DNA of 64,000 nucleotides. It comes from Pomphorhynchus laevis. Lineage: Eukaryota > Acanthocephala > Palaeacanthocephala > Echinorhynchida > Pomphorhynchidae. A model generated the notes under the pieces. It was not told where the DNA came from, did not search any database, and saw nothing but the letters and a program-made list of their open reading frames with translations. Every line of letters begins with the position of its first letter. Within the stretch, counting starts at the first letter, position 1. The stretch is taken from positions 1 to 64,000 of the forward strand of contig WNNJ02002336.1 in NCBI GenBank assembly GCA_012934845.2, written 5' to 3'. A program made the translations under genes and the position numbers. Shown here piece by piece: positions 45,300-57,954 of the stretch.

Positions 45300-46240
45300 C
45301 ATTGACAAAGATGATTAATATCACCATAATCATGTTAATCTTAAGATTGATTTGAGATTAAGATTTACAAAATTAAAAATTTATAAATAATTTTAAATTA
45401 TTTTATTTTTATTTAACTAATAAATATTTTATTTATATTTTCACAATATTTGTATAAATCAACAAATACAATTGAAATTTTTCTTAATAAAGCTACCTAT
45501 ATTTTCTTTACTTAATATAAAGTTTTATAAATTATTTAAATATATTATTAAAATAGAAATTATTTATTTTTTAATTATCTATATTTTAAAATTGTTTAAA
45601 ATTTATATTTATAATTTAATAAATTCTTAATTTGATATAAACAACAAAGCCAATTGCAATTTTTAAGTAAGACCACTTATATTTTTAGTTCAATTTAATT
45701 TTTTCAAATTTATAAATTATTTTAATTTATATTATATTTACCTAAATTATTTATATATCTTTATTATTTATATATAAATTGATTCTAAATTAGTTTCCTT
45801 ATTAAATATAAATTCTTAATTTGATATAAACAACAAAATTGTAGTTTTAATAAAAATTAATAAAAATTGCAATTTTTATTAATAAATTAAACCACATATA
45901 TTTTCTTTATTAAATATATTTTAATAATTACATAAATTATTTGAATTTGTATTATATTTTGATTATGCTTATTTTAATTTGTTATAATTATTGTTTTTAT
46001 TGAATAAAAGTTCATAATTCGATATCAACTTATATTATCTTTATTCAATATAAATTAAAATAGAATAATTTGATTAACCTATATTTTTAAATTAAATTAA
46101 TAAATTGAAACTGAAAAAAAAAGATAAAATATATTTCTTTTAGACATTTAGTTGATTGCAACTATAATGTTATCTAGTTAAAACTAACAAGAATTTGATA
46201 ATGTTTATTACACATATGTTACTAGTTGGTCAACATACAA
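45300..46240. other. AT-rich spacer with repeated TTAATTTGATATAAACAACA motif
   Basis: The words CTTAATTTGATATAAACAAC and GCAATTTTTA...CCACNTATATTTT recur at about 45450, 45625 and 45815, so this is a degenerate tandem duplication of roughly 180 bp. No coding sequence was found. Confidence 0.5.
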
Positions 46241-46249
46241 GGGACTAAT

Positions 46250-46456
46250 TCACAGCATTACTATTGAAAAAGTTATAAAGGCGCTTAGGATAAGCACTTT
46301 GTGCCAATTGCAGCCATACCTAAAGAGAAAACAAAATTTTTATTACATGACTAATTACTAGCCATATTATAAACATACATGTTCACTGATAAACTGACTT
46401 CATCAGTTACTTCAGTAGCTTCTGTCATCACCGCTTCATTACGAGGATCCGGCATT
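46250..46456 (-). CDS. short spliced ORF with C-terminal membrane anchor, unrecognised
   Basis: Two minus-strand exons join in frame: 46456-46379 and 46319-46250 (TGA), with a 59-bp GT/AG intron that has a clear TTTTCTCTTTAG acceptor. The product reads MPDPRNEAVMTEATEVTDEV, then SLSVNMYGCNWHK, then the hydrophobic end VLILSAFITFSIVML. If the ATG is the start it is a 48-residue tail-anchored microprotein. However, a good acceptor (TTTTCTTTATCGATTAAG) stands one base before the ATG, so it may be the 3' end of a longer gene with exons further up the minus strand. No family recognised. Confidence 0.4.
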
Positions 46457-46759
46457 CTTAATCGATAAAGAAAACGTCGAAATTATATAAAATAAAAAAG
46501 CTAAATTTAAAATTGGAAATATCAAAATTATTATATTTTTATATCAAGGTACATAGTATTTTTAAAAATTATGCATTTAATCATTCTTAGCATTAAACAT
46601 AAATGACTATCGATATTTGTTTTAATATAAATATTTGTAGAAATTAATGAGGTAGAGATTAATGATGTAGAGATAATAATGTAGAGATTTTTATTAAAGC
46701 ACTTATCCTTTGGGTTTTGAACAAGAATTGTACATAAAATTGAAGAATAAATAGGATAG

Positions 46760-47545
46760 ATGTAGACCATTCTATTTCAGGCTTTGATCCTTGGTTGTAC
46801 TGAGCTATTTGTTGACAGTGTAAAGCTTGATGCGATGATGAGCGTATGAAATTAGAAATAAACCTGTTTATTAGTATATCATTTTGATGAAGGTTCAATT
46901 TGCATAGGTATGGACATGAAAACACGTGTAGCAGTGAAGCGCAGTGTTAGAGGCAGTGACCGCATATACAATTGGTAGATTGCTAATTACAGGGTATGCG
47001 AATTTTACAAAATTTGTGACGATACCCGTGTACTGACACCCTCCAAACTAGCGGCTATTGGAAGATAAATGATTTCTTCAATTAGATTAGGTATATCTGA
47101 GGGTATTTTATATGTATAATTCAGGGTGTATCGAAGCTATTTTGCTTCATATTAACGGTTTATGAGAACAAAGTTGCAGCCGTTGTTGGAAGTCTCAATG
47201 ACTGGTTCAAGATAATTGAAAATAGAGTCAGTCTAGACAAGACTGCAACAATAGTCAATGAGCTGCTAGGAAGATGAGCCTACCACTCTCTTTATTTAAC
47301 GCCACAAACAAGCATCTACCTGGTTGAAGTTCCGAGTCGATATAGCATCCCCGAATGCATCCAGCTTATAACTCACAATTGACGATAACATGATTTTGAA
47401 TAGACGAAACATTCCGTTGAAGGATAGGAAATCATGTTTTAAAGCTTGAGACGTCATGGAAACGATTTTCGGGCATTTCAATTCGAAATAAACAGTAATC
47501 GACCAGCGAGATAGTAATAGAATGCCAAAGTATTTTTAATTTACC
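46760..47545 (-). mobile_element. LINE ORF2 3' part, family X copy 3
   Basis: From 47545 downwards the minus strand reads LKYFGILLLSRWSI, then VSMTSQALKHDFLSFNGMF, then LFKIMLSSIVSYKLDAFG and QVDACLWR. This matches the region after the palm in copy 1 (GILLTSRWSF...PIIQYGLTAYW...QIDKCQWK). Near 46925 a frame reads SCPYLCKLNLHQNDILINRF, like the terminal Cys/His region of such LINEs. The copy lacks the RT core. Confidence 0.7.
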
Positions 47546-47689
47546 GCAAATTCGAGTATCTCTTCTTTGTCAAGGAAAAATAATAAAAAAATAAATAATA
47601 TTTATTTATTAAACATAAAGATAAATAAATACTAAATAATAAATGACTATATAACATTTTATACAATTTATATTTAAAAATTGATAAAT

Positions 47690-48560
47690 TTATAATTTAA
47701 ATTAAAAATCAATTTTCATGAATTAGCTAATCAATAATATACGGTATATTTGAATAAGATAATGAGGTCATCAGGAGAAACTGCTATGTTATCAGATTGA
47801 TAATTGTTATAATTATTTAATCGTTTTGATACTGCCGATCAAATCTGGAATTACGCAATCGGTATCTAACGATCATTGGTATATTTTTGGATAATGTTAT
47901 TTATCAGCAAGTACTCGAAAGCGATAACTAGCACTAAACGCGAAGATTGAATGTCGCCAATTTGCAGAAAGTAGAATAAAATAGTATCACACTGTTTAGC
48001 CTCTTCAAATCCTCAAGCAGTTAATGCGGAGTATATTCGATTCCTCAATGTGACTATTTTTGGTCATTATCCCGATCAAATAATTATATCAGCTAACGAA
48101 GTCTACATATTTTATAATATAGGAATTAAAAATAAAGATAAATACTAAATAATAAATAATTATATAACATTTTATACAATTTATATATCAAGTTAAAATT
48201 TAAAATTGAAATTTAAAATAAAAACCTACTTTTATGAATTGACTAATAAATAATAGACAATGTTTCATAATAAAGATTAGAGGTCATCAGGAGGAACTGC
48301 AATTTGTTTTTTAAAATTTAAGCATTCTTATCGAATAATAACTACGTATGTTATGCTTTAAATGAATTAAAAATAAAGACAAGATAAGATTTATACAATT
48401 TATATTTATTTTAAGTTAAAATTTAAAATTGAAATTGACTAATAAATAACAGACGTTGTATCGGAATAAAGATTAGATGTTATCAGGAGTAACTGCTATG
48501 CTGTCAGGTTTCGAATACCATTCCTCGACCCAAACACGTTTTACTGACGTATTTCTTTGA
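47690..48560 (-). repeat. three Naiad tail repeats
   Basis: Units at about 47690-47795, 47795-48310 and 48360-48560 end in GATTAGAGGTCATCAGGAGG or close variants. The middle copy has a longer lead (GATACTGCCGATCAAATCTG, CTCGAAAGCGATAA) that recurs at 63.17-63.40 kb. No RT follows, so these are solo copies. Confidence 0.65.
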
Positions 48561-50480
48561 TTAAATGTGAGAAAATTATTATTTTATTCTAAATATATAA
48601 TTAATATATGATTCGTATCTTATTCTAATACAAAGAAAATTGAACATCATCTTTATTTGTTTTTATATGGTTAGAACCTGTATCTTGTCACATGGAATCA
48701 AACATTTTGTGCTACAAGTGGTTCCTAAATTATTGTCTAATTAAACAAAGGCATCGTTTAATTATTATAAATCTCGTGTAATTGTTTAGTTATCATTACT
48801 AAATTTTTATGCAATTATAAAACGATTATAAATCCATACTTGCTGGATTCAATATTTTCATTCTCCATGCTGATGCTGGTAACTTCTTCATGTTTTACAT
48901 CTGCTAAACAGCAAGAAACTTTTAAGAATCAATGATTTAAAAATCTACCGTCTTCTTTTTCAACTGTCTTAGGTAGTCCCTTGACTGCGGTTATATAGCT
49001 TAGCAACAACATAGCTAAATTGTCGAAATACAATATTTTAAGTTTGTTCAAGAAAAAATAATTTTATATAATTAAGTTAATTGTTGCTCCAATTAAATGT
49101 TTATTTATGTAAAGAATTGAAATTTGTAATTTGTGGATATCTAAAATTGTGATCGCGAATCAATATCCTCTTAGAAAGCGGAATATTATAACATATTTTA
49201 TATATTAATATTAAATATCAATGTTTAATATTTATATATTTAATATTATTATATATATTTAATAATTTTTAAATATTATTATATTTAATAATATTTATTA
49301 ATATTTAATAAATATCTAATAAATAAATATCACAAATTCAAGTGTAATATAACATTTCAATATTATACCAAATAATATATTGTTTAAAAAGTTTTATTTC
49401 AAAAAAGGATCGAGATAAATATCTTACGAAAAAAAGTTATTCTACCGGATTATAGACTATTTCCCTTCACGTCATACTTTAGTTAAGTCAGATAATTATT
49501 CAATTATGTTGGAATACATGTGATTTGGTACGCATGTCAATAATAAGTCGGTAGATACACCGTATTTATCATCTCTAGTGTGATAATTAGGAGCTATTTA
49601 ATTCTAATAATTAATTCTAGTCCATTTTTATAAATAATAGAAAATTTCCAGCAACACTGTCAATAATTATCACAACTGTCAATGTTCTTGAATCTCTTCG
49701 CAGCAACCTCACGCAAACCAAATAGTTTGCGTCTAATTTCACGGTTATTAATACAAGTTGTGCGCTATCAGCATTTCCTGCCATGAACGTTCAGCATGTT
49801 GTTGAAAATTTTTCCATCTCCAATATATACCTATCTCGCATTAGTTTCAGTACATAATTCTTTCATCAATACCTACCTCTTCGCAAACTCTAACTCCATA
49901 TATTCCACTGCAATGTCTCATATACCTATCTCGCATTCCTTTTAGTACATAATTAGAATTGGTCATATATATTTTATTAAACACATTAAATGTAATTCGA
50001 TCTGAAATATATAGTGTGATAAATACACGGGTGTTGAAAAACATTAATTTATTATTAAGAATAATAAATTAATGCAAATAAAAATAAGGATTCGAGATGA
50101 GTTTATTGAAAAAGCCTATTGCTCTGTATATCGACCTGGGGCAAAAGTCATCTGTACGAATATAAAAAACAATGCAATTTTTCAAAGATTTAATAAAATG
50201 TAGTCTCATGTACTTAAATTAAGTTCATAATTAACTGGTCAGATTGGGCCAACTAATTGGTCATAATTTATTTGGTATGGTTTATGATTTTTTCAATCTA
50301 TTATTTACTCGACCGAAATGTAAGTGGCAGAAATTGTTGCAGATGATTTTATTTTAATTATCCTCGACGTTGTTCTTCACTCTCGTTCTTTTGGCCTAAA
50401 AAAACATTTTTATAATAACCTGCAAAGGTAACTGTCTGCAAGTTTACATGGGAATCTTTACAAGGGATTTTACTTGAGGA
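48560..50480. other. AT-rich spacer
   Basis: Mostly featureless. The phrase ATATACCTATCTCGCATT followed by AGTACATAATT occurs twice (about 49827 and 49919). No supported gene. Confidence 0.4.
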
Positions 50481-50488
50481 GAAAAATC

Positions 50489-50723
50489 CGTAGTAACGAA
50501 TGTAACAAAGTCTTCATCGGCCAAACCAAACAAGGACTACGAAAGAGACTTGAACAACACAAGGGTAATCTTAAAAAGGCGACGTTTTTCATCAATATTT
50601 AATCATTGGTTGAACAGTTCACGTACGATTGATTTCGACAATACAACTATTCTTGAATATGAACCAGATACACGTCGTAGTTTAATCAAGGAGGCGGTAC
50701 ACATCAACCATGCAAGGCAATAA
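50489..50723 (+). mobile_element. GIY-YIG endonuclease remnant of a canonical Penelope element
   Basis: The first part reads RSNECNKVFIGQTKQGLRKR, then LEQHKG. The second, in another frame, reads TIDFDNTTILEYEPDTRRSL, then IKEAVHINHARQ. 'C..C..vyIGqT.r.L..Rl.eH' and the C-terminal 'R...kEa..I' pattern are those of the GIY-YIG nuclease at the C-terminus of Penelope-type ORFs. The preceding RT is missing. Broken fragment. Confidence 0.75.
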
Positions 50724-50729
50724 AAGCAA

Positions 50730-51540
50730 TTGTTGCTTAAAATTACAGCCGGATAAGGGTTTGGTTGAATAATATATCAATTAAATTCTTCCATTTTTAT
50801 AGTACGTCATCTGTCAAAGACTAGTGTTTTCTGAAGAGGCCAATCTTGGCGCCAATTTGAATTTTCACCAATTTTGGCGAAAATTCAAAAATAAAATCAT
50901 TTTTATTATTTTGCTCGAAGAGCCAACTAATGATATTTTGTCTGTATTTAAATTATCCAAATATATCAATCAGCATTGAAGATGCTGATTTACGAGGCCT
51001 ATGTAATATTATCAACGATATTATATGTCGATAATTGCCAGAAGTCGAAATCCAAAGTGGTTTGTAAATGTGACACAATCCCTATTTGTATCTTGTAAAG
51101 TAGTTAAAACAACATCAATTTTTTAATTATTTTATCGTGATATTATCAATAGGTTATTGATTCTTGATGGAAAAGCCAAGTCGTGATATAAAAAACATTA
51201 AATTTTAACTATATAAATAATATAAATACGTTAATAATAAATAAAAATAAATCGATAAAAGCCAGATAAAAATATTTAAAATTAAAAAATAACAAATAAT
51301 TTATGTTAATATTACATATACATTAATATATTAATTTTAATCATTAATTTTAATTAATTAATTTTATTTGTTAGATTTGCATCGCTCCTTGTACAATGAA
51401 TAATAATTTTGCTAATTAGGGCATGCAACTCTTAATATTAGCAATAGTTCACCAATTTTATTTATAATATAATTATTATAATTTTTAATTAATATCATTA
51501 TTCTAATTTTTTAATTAATATAATATTTATATTTTTTTAA
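50730..51540. other. spacer with dispersed hairpin half and inverted motif
   Basis: Contains CCAATCTTGGCGCCAATTTG followed by a related CCAATTTTGGCGAAAATTC (about 50845-50885), and the half-hairpin GAAGAGCCAACTAATGA that matches the 16.07-kb palindrome. Otherwise AT-rich and without a gene. Confidence 0.4.
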
Positions 51541-51543
51541 TTT

Positions 51544-51850
51544 TTATACATTAGGTAATATGTGGTAATATACGTTTAAATAGTCCAAATGATGTTTAAA
51601 TGAATTGCATTGCTTTTCGTAGAGTTGATAGTAATTTAAAACGTTAATTTGGCCACTAAATATTGGATATATAATCATTTTAAGAGCGATCATCGCATCG
51701 TCCTTAGAGTCCTTAGAGTAAACACATGGTATGTGCATTGCTTATTTTATTAGTTTAATTCGAAATTTGCACATAAAATTGAATTTAAACTACTCTTATG
51801 TACTTACCGCAAAAGAGGATTAGTGGTCTCATCATTTTCGAGTTTGAATT
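51544..51850 (-). CDS. small secreted protein, two exons
   Basis: Exons 51850-51808 and 51740-51544 (TAA) join across a 67-bp intron with a consensus GTAAGTAC donor and an AATAAG acceptor. The first exon follows TAATTTCAG, so a non-coding leader exon may lie upstream. From ATG 51835 the product has 74 residues. MMRPLILFCAMHIPCVYS is a plausible signal peptide, then KDSKDDAMIALKMIIYPIFS, GQINVLNYYQLYEKQCNSFK and HHLDYLNVYYHILPNV. After the signal only one Cys remains, so it is not a disulfide-rich toxin type; the mature part looks helical. No family recognised. The splice sites, the open frame across the join and the signal peptide support a real gene. Confidence 0.55.
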
Positions 51851-51859
51851 CTGAAATTA

Positions 51860-52305
51860 GAACAAAAAGTTATCAAGAATTTTAATACAAAATAAGATGA
51901 TAGAGCTGTAAGTTTTAAATTAAAATGCAAGATGCTAACTGCAAAATCCAAAACAAAAATCGCGACAGTCGAAATTAGTTAAACATTTAGCTCCTAAAAC
52001 TGAAACGCAATGTTTTTTTCACTTCATTGTTAATTTCACTTCATTGTACATGACATATATATATACTTGTAAATTTTTCAATCGTCGTTGTTGAACAAAA
52101 GCAACAATCGAAATCCAGAAAATGAAATTTAGGTCACGCTTGATAAAGTAAAAGTATGCCGCGCAACCAGTGTTTTGTTAGTATGTGTGCATTGACCAAG
52201 CATTCAGCAGCAATAAAGCTGATGAGTCTGTTTATTAATTGTCGTAACATAAGCATTTGAACATTTTAAAATTTTTCAAAGCACTAATGGAGCCAGTCAC
52301 CAGAG
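51860..52305. other. spacer upstream of the secreted-protein gene
   Basis: Holds a third CTGATGAGTC motif at about 52218, followed by GTCGTAAC where a hammerhead would have GACGAAAC. It is discussed among the findings. No coding sequence was found. Confidence 0.4.
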
Positions 52306-52308
52306 CAT

Positions 52309-52378
52309 GTCTCCATTGCTGACGATTTATGGCGAGAACGTCAGTCTCCATTGCTGACGATTTATGGCGAGAATGTAT
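52309..52378. repeat. 35-bp tandem duplication
   Basis: GTCTCCATTGCTGACGATTT followed by ATGGCGAGAA occurs at 52309 and 52344 with almost no difference, which indicates recent duplication. Confidence 0.85.
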
Positions 52379-52949
52379 CTAAAAACGTCATTTGAAAATA
52401 TGCACTGATTTTTTTGACGTTAGTTTTCTCAATGTGAGGATATTATAAGAAAATGGATTTACTGTAGTAACAACATCAATTACATAACAGGCAGTGAAAG
52501 CTATTCAACATTAAGGGAACCTAGAACAAAAGTGTAAATTTTGACTGCATTGTTATTTATAAACTTCTAGCATGGCAAGTGTAAGATGAACAATGATGTA
52601 TTTAATAGGACAAAATTATTAATTCGTATTATTAATAATACGAATTAATTAAATTTATGGTCAATTAAAATAAGAATTAATAATTAAATAAAAGATTAAA
52701 TTAATAAAAATAAAAGATTTATATTTAGGTTTAAATTTGTAGTCCATTAAAATAAGAATTAATATAATTAAAGATTTATTTAAAGATTTAATTTTACAAT
52801 TTAATTAAAATAACTTGTATAATTAAAATGAGAATAAATCAGATAAATAATTAAATTTTTACATAATTTGTATACATAATTTATTAAGTGATTTATATTA
52901 AATTAAATATTTAATATAGATATAAACTATTAATAAATCTTATAAAAAA

Positions 52950-53040
52950 ATCAGGCTTCATTTGATTCCAGCAAAGCAGCGGAACCAAATGAGTGTTAAT
53001 AATGTACTTCCGCTTATGCAATTGGATTAATTATAGCAAT
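52950..53040 (-). repeat. partial Naiad tail repeat
   Basis: GCAAAGCAGCGGAACCAAAT followed by GTGTTAATAATGTACTTCC corresponds to the block next to the RT stop in copies 2 and 4 (AGCAGCGGGACCAAATACAT, GCTAATGATGTATTTCC). Solo fragment. Confidence 0.6.
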
Positions 53041-53589
53041 ATCTTACAATAAAAAATATTATTGTTATATAATAACAATAATATTATACAAGATATTTTG
53101 ATGATTTATACGACATTTATTATATGTCATTTAGATGATATTTTATGATTTATACGACATAAATTTTATACATTTTATACATTAAAATTTATACATTTTA
53201 TTAAATGTATAAATCGAATAAAGAAGCTTATAATTAATATAAAATTCATCTCTATATTCTTCCGGAACAAACCAGACATTCGTTGTATATGAATTAGGCT
53301 TTCATTAATTTTAGATTTAAGATATTAACGGTTCATGTTAAATAAGTATTTGAATGCCAACTGAACAAGCGTATTTTAAGGTTATAAATTTTGACTAAGA
53401 ATTTTTGTTTTCACGATTTTTTTTATTTTTTTCATTTTTTAAATTTTTTTTATTTTAAAATCAAATAAATTTAATCGTAATGATATTTTATCAAATTAGT
53501 TTATTTTCCAAAAAACTGATGTATGTGAAAGCATATGTTCAACCATTGTATCAGATCAACTAACTGATTCTACGTATTTTATACTATAT

Positions 53590-56560
53590 ATAAATAAATA
53601 ATATAATCGCCGATTTTTATTAATAATGCATTATAATTACCATAATGATATTTATTTTTTATTTACTAACTAGTTTGATTATTTTATAGTTATTAAATTA
53701 GTATTTTTATTAAGTTAATTTATTATTACTAAATTAATAATCAATTAGAATTAACATAAATGATTATAGCTATAGTGATTATTTTATTGTTATGCAATTA
53801 ATATATTGTATTAAAAATATTAATTATTGATATTATTTATTATTGTATTTTCAGAATTAAAAAATGTTTACACGTTACAATTATTTACTGTTTTAATTTG
53901 AATACTATGATATAATTTAATTGTTATACGATTTTATATAATTAATATCACGTTAAAATAAAAAATTGAAATTTAAAATAAAAGTCAATTTTCATGAATT
54001 GACTCATAAATAACAGACGTTGAATCAGACAACGACTGTTTAAAACACACATTTTAAAACAAACGAAAAAATAAAAAACAAAATCATAAAAAATTTTATG
54101 ATTTCTATTTTCATAAAAAATTTATGATTATATGGGTATTAGCGAGTCGTAAACAATATATTATTTAACTTATAGAAATCAGATCAGTTAACTCAGTCTA
54201 CGTATTTAAAATAATTATAAAATAAATAAAAATAAATAAAAATAAATAAAAAATAATGTAAAATCAATAAATCAAAATTTAATAATTAGATAATAAATAA
54301 TTATAAATAATTGTTATAAGATTTTATATAACTTATATCAAATCACCAATAGCAAATTGACTATTGACTTTTGCTACTCTATTGACTAACAAAAAGTTCT
54401 CTTAAATGTGTCATTAAATTATTAAATATTTAAAGCAAAATGATTTCTAAATTTAAACAAGTTAACTTCTATTTGACAATCATTAAAATAATTAGGATAA
54501 TTATTGACAATAGATAATTAAAATATTAATGGAAATGTGTTAGAGTAGAATGCATCCTATATATATATTTGTTGAAATGTTTCAACAAATATCTATGATA
54601 TGTAAATTTAAATATGTCATCTTTACATAATAAATCAATAATCAGATCAGATAACTGAGTCTACGTATTTTATATTATAAAATAATACAAAATATGTATT
54701 ATTTTAATATAATTAAAATAATATATATTAATATATTTAATATATTAATATTTTTATATTAATGTATTATTTTCAGTTTAAAAAACTAAAATTAATAACG
54801 ATGAAAATATAGTTATAAGTCTAGGAAAAATATAATTTAGTTTTAAAATAAGAAACTCAAATAATTTTTAGCGTATTTTAATTAATCATATGGGCTAACT
54901 GAGTCTACGTATTTTATACTATATATAAATTAAAAATAAAGATAAATAATTATAATTAATTATATAAGATTTTATACAATTTATATTTATATAACGATAG
55001 AATTTATAATTAAAATTTAAAATAAAAATCAATTTTTATGAATTGACTAATAAATAATATAAGAAGTAATCGAATAAGGAATAGAGGTCACAGGAGAAAC
55101 ATAAGGATAAACAGAAAACTTATGTGTATCGAGAATGCAAACAAAAGTAGAATGCGACCGTATAGTGTTGAGAGTATTCAATTTAAATCTCGAGTTAGAG
55201 AAGATAGAAGCTTGTTCTTCCAAAAGAGCAAAGACTTACTACGCAAGTGGGAACGGTGAGACCTACGAAGAGCTAAATAGTTGCTGTGGTTTTTTAAAAT
55301 AAAATTAATTTTCATGAATTGACTAATAAATATTATACGATGTATTAGAATAAGGAATAGAGGTCATCAAAAGTAGAACAGCTATGTTAATCTTTTGATT
55401 AATTTATTGATAATCGCCGATTTTTATTAATAATGCATTATAATTACCATAATGATATTTATTTTTTAAACAAAAGACTATTTATTTTTGTTAAACAAAA
55501 ATGAAACCAACGAATGATTTTGGTTTGCAGGTGAATAACAAATACATATATGGCGAAACGGAATTTACAAATTTCGTTTCTAATATCAAATGTTTGTGGT
55601 GGAAATTTTACGTACATCGATAGTTGATTAACAATAGCAGATAAGAAGACGTTTTTTTATTCTAGTTGATTTATTAGCTGAACTAAAAATACATTTTCTC
55701 TAAAATTAGTGTATAAATTTGTCTTAAAAATTTTTTAATTAAAAGTTATTTTTATTGGATAAAAATTGGTAAAATAATTAAGAATTATTTATAATTTTTA
55801 TTAATAATTTTTAATTATTAATAATTTTAAATTATAATATTAATTAGTTAAAAATAAGTTAAAAATAAGTTGAAAAAGTCAAATTTCTATTTTCATAAAA
55901 AATTTATGATTATATGGGTATTAGCAAGTCGTAAACCTGCTAAAATTTAGTTATTATTACTAAATTAATAATCAATTAGAATTAACATAAATGATTATAG
56001 CTATAGTGATTATTTTATTGTTATACAATTAATATATTGTATAAAAAATATTAATTATTGATATTATTTATTATTGTATTTTCAGAATTAAAAAATGTTT
56101 ACACGTTACAATTATTTACTGTTTTAATTTGAATACTATGATATAATTTAATTGTTATACGATTTTATATAATTAATATCAAGTTAAAATAAAAAATTGA
56201 AATTTAAAATAAAAGTCAATTATTTTTATTGGATAAAAATTGTTAAAATAATTAAGAATTATTTATAATTTTTATTAATAATTTTTAATTATTAATAATT
56301 TTAAATTATAATATTAATTAGTTAAAAATAAGTTAAAAATAAGTTGAAAAAGTCAAAATATTTTTTATACATTTTATTAAAAATAAACATAAACGATTAT
56401 AAATAATAATTAACATTTTATACAATTAATATTTATTTAACGATAAAATGTATTTAAATTTTAAATAAAACCAATTTTTATAAATTGACTTATTATAATG
56501 TATTTGACTAAGTAATAGAGGTCATCAGGAGAAACTGCTATGTTATCAGGTTTCGGCTCC
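53590..56560. repeat. mosaic of duplicated AT-rich blocks and Naiad tails
   Basis: Block A (53725-53996) recurs almost unchanged at 55952-56222. Block B (55744-55880) recurs at 56221-56357, directly after the second block A. Smaller shared pieces are at 53607/55408 and 54108/55893. Between them lie solo tail repeats (about 53935-54020, 54170-54360, 54890-55100, 55290-55390, 56370-56560) carrying AACTGAGTCTACGTATTTTA or GAATTGACTAATAAAT. A less AT-rich insert at about 55105-55285 is unexplained. Nested, near-identical copies point to recent segmental duplication. Confidence 0.75.
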
Positions 56561-56579
56561 TATCTTTACATTAAAAAGT

Positions 56580-57300
56580 TGTACAACATTGAATGTGAAA
56601 AGATGTAGCGGAATAATCGACATAATAACCATTGTCCGGAAATGAAATAAACATTCAGAAAGAACGTCATTTCGCCATCTCTTTGGAACATCAGCAGGAT
56701 ACCGATGGCTGATACAGCTATCACTAATGGCTGTAGAGAGATTCCTGAGCCATCATTTGAAATTTGAAAATTACCGATTAAAGTTGTAGACAGTTTGTTT
56801 CTGCCCTAGCAGCGCTTAGTCTTTACTATATACGTTCGTATTTAAAGCACGACCACAACTTTTGTAAAACATCTCTTACATTTATTAATCTTTAAAAATA
56901 TAAATTAACTTATTTTTTTAAAATTTTTAATAATTTTTAATAAACATTAATAATAAAGAGTGAAATTGTATTGGATATTAATATCATCACGAATTTATTT
57001 TAAACGTACAAAATTACAGAAATGCAATATATAGAATATACAACTGAATGATAAAAGAATTTATTAATATAAAAACCAAACCATAAATTTGAATAAATAA
57101 GAACACTAAACTAAAGCACAACTTAAAAATATTTCAAAATAAGACAAATTACAATTATGAAAATTAAAATGTGACAATCGCTACATAAAAAAACCGAACG
57201 CCATTCATTTTATCTTTTATTTGGACAAACAAAAAATTTATCCAAATAAAATTTCTCTTGAAGGACGTCGATAACTTTTCCTGGTTTCGTTTGTTGAAAT
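56580..57300. other. spacer with a less AT-rich patch
   Basis: 56590-56830 is GC-richer (CATTTCGCCATCTCTTTGG, CTGATACAGCTATCAC) but I find no open frame or known family. The rest is AT-rich. Confidence 0.35.
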
Positions 57301-57429
57301 ATCATCAATTTTAATATCTTCCTTCACACACATTTTGAGTTGAGGTTTTCAAATCGTGGTTAAGTAGACACACTAAATAAAGCACGCTAAGTATGAGATA
57401 TTTTAAATTCAAATTATACAAATCCAACT

Positions 57430-57663
57430 TCATATACGTCGTAAAGACGAACATGTCGCTGTATTGTAGCCCATACTGTTTCTCTGTTTATTACGAAAAC
57501 CTAAAAGACAAAAATGTTTTAAAAATAGTAAGTTTTTGAAAATTGATAAAATAAATAAAAACCATAATTTAAAACGGGTTTTAAGAAAATCAGTAAGAGT
57601 TTGATGGATATTAAAAGGTAACTTTTTCATTACAATCAGCAGGATATTCACACATCCGTTACG
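57430..57663 (-). CDS. possible exon or exon pair, unrecognised
   Basis: After an acceptor (TTATTCCAG) the minus strand from 57663 reads RNGCVNILLIVMKKLPFNIH, then QTLTDFLKTR. The frame stays open to TGA at 57430 (ending NKQRNSMGYNTATCSSLRRI). A 75-bp AT-rich piece inside could be a GT...TTTTGTCTTTTAG intron, which would keep the same frame. It is reminiscent of the other short minus-strand exons between 51.5 and 61.5 kb. Function unknown; could be chance. Confidence 0.3.
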   Translation of the reverse strand, partial: RNGCVNILLIVMKKLPFNIHQTLTDFLKTRFKLWFLFILSIFKNLLFLKHFCLLGFRNKQRNSMGYNTATCSSLRRI

Positions 57664-57954
57664 CTGGAATAATTTTTCAAATAATATTTACTATATTTCA
57701 GTTTTACTGAACGTGCGTATCATTTTAGTGTTTCTTGAGCTTTTAGTTTTCAAGTCGAATGTAATTTGTATAATACCATACAATTATTAATTTAACGGAC
57801 TGCAATCGATTAAATAGATAGTTATAGCATTACTGAAACGTTTGAATTTATCTATATTCAATCGACTATATAGTAAATTATATTAATCTTCGTATTGAGG
57901 TTAAATTTGTTGAAATTTGCTTTTCTTTTAATTTATTCTTTTCTTTTAATTTTT

